Shown here: one piece after another, positions 8,043 to 13,675 of the stretch
Layout: every line of letters begins with the position of its first letter
Position numbering within the stretch: the stretch's first letter is position 1
Assembly (NCBI GenBank): GCA_934692665.1
Contig: CAKUUG010000032.1
Location: 1-24,047 of the forward strand
Reading direction: 5' to 3'
DNA length: 24,047 bases
Source of the DNA: an uncultured Candidatus Melainabacteria bacterium
Lineage (GTDB): Bacteria > Cyanobacteriota > Vampirovibrionia > Gastranaerophilales > Gastranaerophilaceae
Notes under the pieces: generated by a model
What the model was told of the DNA's origin: nothing
Database searches by the model: none
What the model saw: only the letters and a program-made list of their open reading frames with translations
Position numbers and translations under genes: made by a program

Positions 8043-9581
8043 ATGACAAATACTAGAAAAAGAGCATTATTATGTATATTAGACGGTTGGGGGATTTCAA
8101 AAGATACTAACTACAATGCTGTCTATAGTGCAAAAACACCGAACTTTGATAAATATTTTTCTTCTATGCCTTCAACTTTAATCCATGCAGATGGACTTAA
8201 TGTTGGTCTTCCTGAAGGACAGATGGGTAATAGTGAAGTTGGCCATTTAAATATCGGGGCCGGAAGAATTGTTTATCAAGAATTAACAAGAATAAACAAA
8301 TCAATTGATGAAGGTGATTTTTTCAAAAACGAAGAATTTTTAAATGCAATAAACCACTGCAAAGAAAACAACTCCGCCCTTCACATTTATGGTTTAACTT
8401 CTCCGGGTGGTGTTCATAGTTCCATGAAACATTTAAAAGCACTTATAAAAATGGCATCTGACAATGGATTAAAAGATGTTTATGTTCATAGCTTTTTAGA
8501 TGGTCGTGACACACCTCCATCTTCTGCGGTTAATTATTTAGCAGAAATTGAAGAAGAATTAAAAAAATACAATCTTCCAAAAATTGCTTCGATAATCGGC
8601 AGATACTGGGCAATGGATAGAGATAAAAGATGGGACAGGGTTCAAAAAGCCTATGATTGCTTGACTCTTGGAGAAGGAATAAAAGAAGAAAATTCAGACG
8701 TTGCAATTAAAAATTCTTATGCAAAAGAAATAACAGATGAATTTGTTGAGCCTACTGTTATATCAGAAAGAAGAATAAATGACAATGATTCTATAATATT
8801 CTTCAATTATAGACCTGATAGAGCCAGAGAAATTACTCGTGCATTTGTTGATAAAAATTTTGATGGCTTTGAAAGAAAAAAAGTAATCAAAAATCTATAT
8901 TATGTTTGTATGACTCAATATGATGAATCGATGACCGTGCCTGTTGCATTTCGTCCGCAAACTTTGGTTAATATTTTAGGAGATGTTTTGGATGAAAATG
9001 GAATAAAACAATTTAGGACAGCAGAAACTGAAAAATATGCTCATATTACATTTTTCTTTAATGGCGGCGTTGAAAAAGAAGGCAAATTGGAAACAAGAGC
9101 ACTTGTTAATTCTCCAAAAGTTGCAACTTACGATTTGCAGCCCGAAATGAGTGCTTATGCAGTTTGTGACAATGTTTTAAAAGCAATTGATGATCCTGAA
9201 TATGGTTTTATTTTGGTTAATTTTGCAAATCCTGATATGGTTGGTCATACAGGTGTTATGGATGCAGCGATAAAAGCATGTGAAACAGTGGATGAATGTG
9301 TTGGAAAAATTGCTAAAAAAGCTCTTGAAAATAATATAACAATGATAATTACAGCTGACCACGGCAATGCGGAATCTATGTTTAATGAAAAAACCCACGC
9401 TCCGCAGACTGCTCATACAACAAACGTTGTACCTTTTATTATCGTTTCAAATGATAAATTTGATATCGAATCAAATGGTGCATTGTGTGACATTGCTCCA
9501 TCAATACTTGATATTTTAGAAATCAAAAAACCTGCAGAAATGACAGGAAAATCTATGATTAAAGCAATGGTTACAAAATAG
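8043..9581 (+). CDS. gpmI: 2,3-bisphosphoglycerate-independent phosphoglycerate mutase
   Basis: Glycolytic/gluconeogenic enzyme interconverting 3- and 2-phosphoglycerate with two metal ions (usually Mn2+) and a phosphoserine intermediate. Alkaline-phosphatase-superfamily motifs are intact: ILDGWG at residues 12-17 with metal ligand Asp14, GLPEGQMGNSEVGHLNIGAG at 55-74 with nucleophile Ser64, HSFLDGRDTPP, GRYWAMDRDKRWDR, NYRPDRAREIT, FANPDMVGHTG, and ADHGNAE near the C-terminus. The length (512) is typical. A GAGG lies 5 bases before the ATG. It is a single-gene unit between a divergent nadB promoter region and its own terminator. Confidence 0.97.
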   Translation: MTNTRKRALLCILDGWGISKDTNYNAVYSAKTPNFDKYFSSMPSTLIHADGLNVGLPEGQMGNSEVGHLNIGAGRIVYQELTRINKSIDEGDFFKNEEFLNAINHCKENNSALHIYGLTSPGGVHSSMKHLKALIKMASDNGLKDVYVHSFLDGRDTPPSSAVNYLAEIEEELKKYNLPKIASIIGRYWAMDRDKRWDRVQKAYDCLTLGEGIKEENSDVAIKNSYAKEITDEFVEPTVISERRINDNDSIIFFNYRPDRAREITRAFVDKNFDGFERKKVIKNLYYVCMTQYDESMTVPVAFRPQTLVNILGDVLDENGIKQFRTAETEKYAHITFFFNGGVEKEGKLETRALVNSPKVATYDLQPEMSAYAVCDNVLKAIDDPEYGFILVNFANPDMVGHTGVMDAAIKACETVDECVGKIAKKALENNITMIITADHGNAESMFNEKTHAPQTAHTTNVVPFIIVSNDKFDIESNGALCDIAPSILDILEIKKPAEMTGKSMIKAMVTK

Positions 9582-9612
9582 ATATCAAAATATCAAAGTT
9601 TCTAAGTAAAAT

Positions 9613-9656
9613 AAAAACAGCCGCTGATTTATTTAGCGGTTGTTTTTATTTATATT
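9613..9656 (+). terminator. Intrinsic terminator of gpmI, overlapping the 3' end of lgt
   Basis: A 13-bp stem pairs 9613-9625 (AAAAACAGCCGCT) with 9635-9647 (AGCGGTTGTTTTT) around a 9-base loop and runs into a T-rich tail, 31 bases after the gpmI stop. The stem has one G-U pair in the plus-strand transcript (9620/9640), which becomes a C-A mismatch in the minus-strand transcript. The structure is therefore tuned to gpmI. The right arm also contains the last four codons of lgt, and the lgt stop starts in the loop. Confidence 0.85.
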
Positions 9657-10430
9657 TAACAATCCAAATCCTGCAAAAATAATCACAAAAAAGCTTATAA
9701 CTTGTGCTATCGGAAAATTATCTACATATAAAACGCTGTCTATTCTGAAATGCTCTACAAAAATCCTGATAATTCCATAAAAAATTAAATACAAGTAAAA
9801 AATAGTACCTTTTTTTAGATTCTTGAATTTTGAAAAAATAAAAAGTAAAGCAACAAAAAGAACAATATTTAAAACTGATTCATATAAAAAAGTAGGATGA
9901 TAAAAATCAATATCATAATACTCGCTATATCTGTGATTATTGCCTATATAAAGTTTTATAAAACTATTTGTCGGCTTTCCGTAAGCTTCTTGATTAAAGA
10001 AATTTCCCCATCTTCCGATTGCTTGGGATATAGGCATTGCAAGTGCTATAAAGTCAAAATACTCCGATATATTGTACTTTTTCTTTTTTAAGTATAGATA
10101 AAAAGCAAAAATTCCAAAAATAATTGCTCCCCAAATAGAAATTCCCCCATGGTTGATTAAAAATATTTCTTTTGGATTGTTTTTGTAAAACTCAAAAGAA
10201 CCAATGATATAAAACAATCTTGCTCCAACTAAAGATGAAATTATCAACAAAGGAGAAAAGTCCAAAAAATCTTCCGCTTCTGTTTTATTGATATTTTTTT
10301 TAATTAAATAATAAGTAAAAGACAAGCCAACACTAATTGCAATTACCAGAATTATCCCATACCAATGAACTTGGTAATTGAAAATGCTAAAAATAATGGG
10401 TGTTTTGGGAGAGTTAATTAGCAGTTGCAT
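9633..10430 (-). CDS. lgt: Prolipoprotein diacylglyceryl transferase Lgt
   Basis: Multi-pass inner-membrane enzyme that moves diacylglycerol from phosphatidylglycerol onto the lipobox cysteine of prolipoproteins. About seven hydrophobic segments are seen. Family motifs: NHGGIS at residues 93-98 (essential-type His), the Lgt signature GRWGNFFNQEAYG at 139-151 (Arg and Glu), HPTFLYES at 178-185, and the C-terminal RIFVEHFR at 222-229 (Arg222, Glu226). The length (265) is typical. Its ATG lies 17 bases inside the upstream TPR lipoprotein-like gene, so the two are co-transcribed and probably translationally coupled. Its final codons form part of the gpmI terminator. Confidence 0.96.
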   Translation of the reverse strand: MQLLINSPKTPIIFSIFNYQVHWYGIILVIAISVGLSFTYYLIKKNINKTEAEDFLDFSPLLIISSLVGARLFYIIGSFEFYKNNPKEIFLINHGGISIWGAIIFGIFAFYLYLKKKKYNISEYFDFIALAMPISQAIGRWGNFFNQEAYGKPTNSFIKLYIGNNHRYSEYYDIDFYHPTFLYESVLNIVLFVALLFIFSKFKNLKKGTIFYLYLIFYGIIRIFVEHFRIDSVLYVDNFPIAQVISFFVIIFAGFGLLNINKNNR

Positions 10431-10977
10431 TTGCTTTTGTTTCTTGAACTATTTGTTTTAATTCGTTGACTTTTTTAATTATCGAATCGCTATCTTCTGC
10501 ATTTTGCATTTCCGTTACATAAGCGTCGTAATTTTTCATGGCATTTTCCAAATAATCAACATATTCTGCCATTACTTTTTGTTGTTCTTCTTTTGATTTG
10601 AATTCTTTTTTAACTATTTCGCCATTTTCATCTTTTGTTTCTAGCATTTGATTTGCACTGCATTCATAAGAAACTGCAAGTATATAATTTGCCATAGGTT
10701 CTTTTTTTGAAAGTTCTTGTGCAGCTTTTGCATGAAGTAATGCTTTGTCGCATTGTTTTAAATTCACGTATGCATTAGCGAGATTGTATCTTGTTTCATA
10801 GACGTTTGGGTCTAAATCGACCGATGATTCCCATCTTGAAATTGCACCTTGCGTTTCTCCATCTTGCATTAATTTTACTGCTTTTTCATTTAATTCGTAT
10901 ACTGCAAAAGAATTTATACATGCACTACAAAACACACCTATAAATAATAACAAACTAAATAATATTAATTTTCTCAT
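10414..10977 (-). CDS. Secreted TPR protein, probable lipoprotein
   Basis: A 187-residue exported protein. The N-terminus has a basic start (MRK), a hydrophobic core (LILFSLLLFIGVF) and then CSAC, so Cys20 with S-A before it could be a lipidation site. The -3 position is Cys rather than Leu, so the lipobox is not classical, and signal peptidase I cleavage after NSFA is an alternative. Two tetratricopeptide-like repeats follow at about residues 28-95, including AISRWESSVDLDPNVYETRY and NLANAYVNLKQCDKALLHAK. The rest is an acidic, Lys/Glu-rich helical tail. A GAGGA precedes the ATG. It overlaps lgt by 17 bases, which fits a lipoprotein made beside its modifying enzyme. The specific role is unknown. 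Confidence 0.75.
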   Translation of the reverse strand: MRKLILFSLLLFIGVFCSACINSFAVYELNEKAVKLMQDGETQGAISRWESSVDLDPNVYETRYNLANAYVNLKQCDKALLHAKAAQELSKKEPMANYILAVSYECSANQMLETKDENGEIVKKEFKSKEEQQKVMAEYVDYLENAMKNYDAYVTEMQNAEDSDSIIKKVNELKQIVQETKANATAN

Positions 10978-11005
10978 AATTTTCCTCGATTTCTATTTCT
11001 ATTTA

Positions 11006-11034
11006 AGCATATTTGCTATACAATCAATTGTAAA
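11006..11034 (-). promoter_or_regulatory. Candidate promoter for the TPR lipoprotein-lgt operon
   Basis: On the minus strand TTTACA (11034-11029; 5 of 6 matches) lies 17 bases from TATGCT (11011-11006; 4 of 6). The implied leader is about 22 bases and carries the GAGGA ribosome site. On the plus strand the same gap holds TACAAT (11019-11024), a -10-like hexamer for the divergent gene at 11065, with no good -35. The region is only 87 bases, so both directions would share it. Confidence 0.35.
11019..11032. repeat. Short inverted repeat in the divergent promoter region
   Basis: TACAAT and ATTGTA form 6-base inverted arms around CA. The repeat overlaps the -35 of the leftward candidate promoter and the -10-like hexamer of the rightward one, where an operator could sit. 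It is short and AT-only in its outer part, so chance is a real possibility. Confidence 0.25.
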
Positions 11035-11064
11035 TCAACCAAACGATGAATTTTTAGAGGATTT

Positions 11065-11856
11065 ATGAGAAAAAATAGTTTACTTATTTTAGACTACCAA
11101 GAAAATTTTGCTGACGACTTTTCTATAATTGCTTATGCTAAAATAATGAAAAAACAAAATTCAAATCTAAAATATTTCTATGAAAACAAAACTTTCAAGC
11201 GTTCAAAATTTGAAGAGTGTATGTCAAACTTTAATTTTGATTTTGATGTTGATTTTGACTATATTTCTTCGAAAAAAGTTAAAGATATAGCTCAGAAATC
11301 TTATTTTTTAAATAATATGTTTTTAAAAAATGAAAAAATGTTTAATAAATATGTAAGAAATAACGTACTATCAAAAACGCATTTTGAAATAAATGATATC
11401 GAATTTATAACAAACGAAATTAAATCTTTGTTTTCTTTTAAAACATTTGGTTTTGTAAAAAACCATGACATTTTAGATGATATAAATTCCTGTAGTTCTA
11501 TTGGTATGTTTGTTTCAAAAGACGATGAATTATCTGATATTGATTTAGATTTTGTTAAAAATTCTTTGAATAGATTAAATAAATACTTAAAGCAACCTAA
11601 ACTTTTTATTTTTTCTAAAAACAAAAACATAAAAATCGATACTCATATTGAATATGAAATAGTTGATTTACTGGATTGGAGAGAAGAGTTTTATTTTCTT
11701 TCTTTATGTCGACATCATATAGTTTTAGATACAAAAAATTCTTACTCAAAAAACCTTTGGGCAAGCATAATAAACAAGAAAGACTACTGCTATACTCTTT
11801 ATAAAAAATCAAAAGACATTGATATTAAAAAAGTTCACAATTGGTTGTTTGTCTGA
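11065..11856 (+). CDS. Divergent GT11 (alpha-1,2-fucosyltransferase)-like protein, motifs eroded
   Basis: A 263-residue cytoplasmic-looking protein with no signal peptide. By eye its C-terminal half follows the layout of family GT11. IFSKNKN (about residues 191-197) corresponds to the usual FSDD block. REEFYFLSLCRHHIVLD then NSYSKNLWASIIN (about 212-243) corresponds to the D-x-MS-x-C-x-H-x-IIxNSTFSWWGAWLN block. The N-terminus DYQENFADDFSIIAYAKIM sits where GG-GNQ-F-YA is expected. Where GT11 enzymes have H-x-R-R-G-D for GDP-fucose binding, this protein has GMFVSKDDE, without either arginine. Activity is therefore doubtful: it may use another donor, be a decayed paralogue, or be non-enzymatic. 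AGAGGA precedes the ATG. It is a single-gene unit. I made no search, so this is a pattern-level call. Confidence 0.5.
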   Translation: MRKNSLLILDYQENFADDFSIIAYAKIMKKQNSNLKYFYENKTFKRSKFEECMSNFNFDFDVDFDYISSKKVKDIAQKSYFLNNMFLKNEKMFNKYVRNNVLSKTHFEINDIEFITNEIKSLFSFKTFGFVKNHDILDDINSCSSIGMFVSKDDELSDIDLDFVKNSLNRLNKYLKQPKLFIFSKNKNIKIDTHIEYEIVDLLDWREEFYFLSLCRHHIVLDTKNSYSKNLWASIINKKDYCYTLYKKSKDIDIKKVHNWLFV

Positions 11857-11865
11857 TTTTATTTT

Positions 11866-12459
11866 TTATTCAAGCGGCTGCTTGACATACACTCCATCTC
11901 CGCCCAAATATTCTACTTCACTTCCATCAATATACAAATAGATTGCTTTATTGGGTTCAACCTTTTTTGCTGTTGCAGAAAGCTGTTTTATTCTGTTTTC
12001 AATACTATTAAAACCTCCGCCATTTCCAAAGCTTGAAGTCAAATTAATAATTACTTTGTCGCTATCTACTTGTAGATTTATTAAGTCTACATTAGGTGGA
12101 ATTTCTGTATAAATGCCGCTTTTTGATTCGCTAATTAAAGGACCTTTTAAAAGCAATAGAATTGCACTTTCAAGAGAATTGCTTCCTTTGACTTCTCTTA
12201 CAATTGGAGTCAGTTTTCCTTGATTGTTGTAGAAATAACATGTGTGAAGTTCTTTGTGGTTATCTTTTTTTGCTATTTTTGGTTCTGTTTTTGGCTGTTT
12301 TTCTTCAATGTTTATTTTTTCATCTTTTTGAATTTGATACATTGTACTGTTTATGTTACTTATGTCTTTTGAATAGCCGTCTTTTCCAAAGAACTTGTAA
12401 AACAAAAATCCTAATGCAACAATAAGGCATATTACAAATGTTTTTAAAAATGTGTTCAT
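11866..12459 (-). CDS. Membrane-anchored GerMN-domain protein
   Basis: A 197-residue protein with an N-terminal signal-anchor (hydrophobic residues about 7-24, no lipobox Cys), a charged linker to about residue 70, and a GerMN domain (about 75-190). The domain signs are LESAILLLLKGPLISES, then EIPPNVDLINLQVDSDKVII, NLTSSFGNGGG, IENRIKQLSATA and AIYLYIDG. GerMN was named from the Bacillus germination protein GerM but is widespread in non-sporulating bacteria, often in envelope proteins, so no sporulation role should be assumed. The start codon overlaps the truB stop by one base (TAATG), making it the last gene of the infB-rbfA-truB transcript. The physiological role is unknown. Confidence 0.8.
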   Translation of the reverse strand: MNTFLKTFVICLIVALGFLFYKFFGKDGYSKDISNINSTMYQIQKDEKINIEEKQPKTEPKIAKKDNHKELHTCYFYNNQGKLTPIVREVKGSNSLESAILLLLKGPLISESKSGIYTEIPPNVDLINLQVDSDKVIINLTSSFGNGGGFNSIENRIKQLSATAKKVEPNKAIYLYIDGSEVEYLGGDGVYVKQPLE

Positions 12460-13307
12460 TATTCTTCTCCAAAGTATTTTTTTGGTTTTATGTAGTCATC
12501 ATTAACTTGTGCTATTGATATTAGTTTATTATTTTTTGTTAGTAGTAGCAAACTATTTTTTAATTTTTGTGAATTTTTTATAAAATTTCCATTTTTTATA
12601 AAATTCAATTCGTCATCTTCTAATTCATATTTATCTATATCTAAAACATCGAGAGGATTAATTTTGTTATACAAACTATCATCCAGATTGTTTGAATTTT
12701 TAATATCGAAACTTCCGGCTTTTATTCTGATTAAATCTGTCATATAAGCACCACATTCGAGCTTTTGTCCTATATCATGTACAAGAGAGCGGATATAAGT
12801 ACCCTTTTTGCAGTGTACTTCGATTTTTGCCGTGTAATTTGTTTTATCAAATTCAAGGATTTTTATTGAATAAATTTCTATTTCTCTTTTTGGAATTTCA
12901 ATTTCTTTTGACGGCTCTTTTCTCACAATATTGTATAATTTTTCACCGTTTATTTTTATTGCAGAATATTTTGGCGGCATTTGTTCTGTTTTGCCTAAAA
13001 ATGTATTTAGTAAATCTGTTAATTCGTTTTTATCAAAATTCGGTTTTTTAACAAAAATCTCTTCTTTTTCTGAATCAAATGTTTCTGTAATAAAACCAAA
13101 TTTGATATCTGCAACATATTTTTTATCTGATGGCAAATAATCTAGAAGCTTCGTTGCTTTTCCGACAGCCACTTGCATAACGCCTGAAGCTAGTGGATCA
13201 AGCGTACCCGAATGGCCAATTTGTTTGATTTTTAGTTTTTTTCTTAAAAACCTTATTACATCAAATGATGTAATGTTTTTAGGTTTGTTAATATTTAAAA
13301 AATACAT
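12459..13307 (-). CDS. truB: tRNA pseudouridine(55) synthase TruB
   Basis: Isomerises U55 of the tRNA T-loop to pseudouridine. Signatures: the N-terminal NINKPKNITSFDVI, the active-site motif GHSGTLDPLASGV with catalytic Asp37, PPKYSAIKINGEKLYN at about residues 115-130, and KKGTYIRSLVHDIGQKL near 175-191. The length (282) is normal for a form with a short C-terminal region. It begins 5 bases after the rbfA stop with no strong ribosome site, so coupled translation is likely. rbfA-truB is a classical neighbour pair in ribosome and tRNA maturation. Confidence 0.97.
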   Translation of the reverse strand: MYFLNINKPKNITSFDVIRFLRKKLKIKQIGHSGTLDPLASGVMQVAVGKATKLLDYLPSDKKYVADIKFGFITETFDSEKEEIFVKKPNFDKNELTDLLNTFLGKTEQMPPKYSAIKINGEKLYNIVRKEPSKEIEIPKREIEIYSIKILEFDKTNYTAKIEVHCKKGTYIRSLVHDIGQKLECGAYMTDLIRIKAGSFDIKNSNNLDDSLYNKINPLDVLDIDKYELEDDELNFIKNGNFIKNSQKLKNSLLLLTKNNKLISIAQVNDDYIKPKKYFGEE

Positions 13308-13312
13308 ACCAA

Positions 13313-13666
13313 TTACAATTCGCCACGTTCAATTTTATTAATCAAATCAAGCATTTTAGCACCATGTTCTAAGGAATCGTCCAAAATAAACAATAATGTT
13401 GGTGTTTTTCTTAATCTTATTCTTTTACCTACTTCATGACGAATTTGACCAACATGACGTTCTAGTGCTTTTGATGTCTTTTGTTTTACTTCATCATTTC
13501 CATATACACTATAGAAAACCCTTGCTGCGGTGTTGTCTGAAGATACATCAACATCAGTTATAGAGACCATGCCACAAATAGCAGGATCTTTGATTTCTCT
13601 AAATATAATATCTGAGATTTCTCTCATTAATGCTTTTCTTACTCTTTCGTTTCTTAATGTTGACAT
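13313..13666 (-). CDS. rbfA: 30S ribosome-binding factor RbfA
   Basis: Small KH-type assembly factor that binds the 30S subunit near helix 1/44-45 during late maturation. The 117 residues carry the typical start (RNERVRKALMREISDIIFRE), KDPAICGMVSITDVDVSSD with its strand-turn pattern, and the C-terminal RIRLRKTPTLLFILDDSLEH. A ribosome site (AGGG) overlaps the infB stop codon region, with 9 bases between infB and rbfA. It lies in the conserved order infB-rbfA-truB. Confidence 0.95.
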   Translation of the reverse strand: MSTLRNERVRKALMREISDIIFREIKDPAICGMVSITDVDVSSDNTAARVFYSVYGNDEVKQKTSKALERHVGQIRHEVGKRIRLRKTPTLLFILDDSLEHGAKMLDLINKIERGEL

Positions 13667-13675
13667 ACAAATTCC

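Noticed and set aside
11870..11885. Inverted repeat TCAAGC/GCTTGA near the GerMN stop, considered as a bidirectional terminator
   Set aside because: The stem is only 6 bp. In the plus direction the T run precedes it; in the minus direction it is followed by A-rich sequence. Neither gives stem-then-U-tract.
11866..12459. GerMN domain as evidence of a spore-forming Firmicute
   Set aside because: The same window encodes LPS synthesis and transport, and GerMN is common in non-sporulating bacteria including cyanobacterial relatives.
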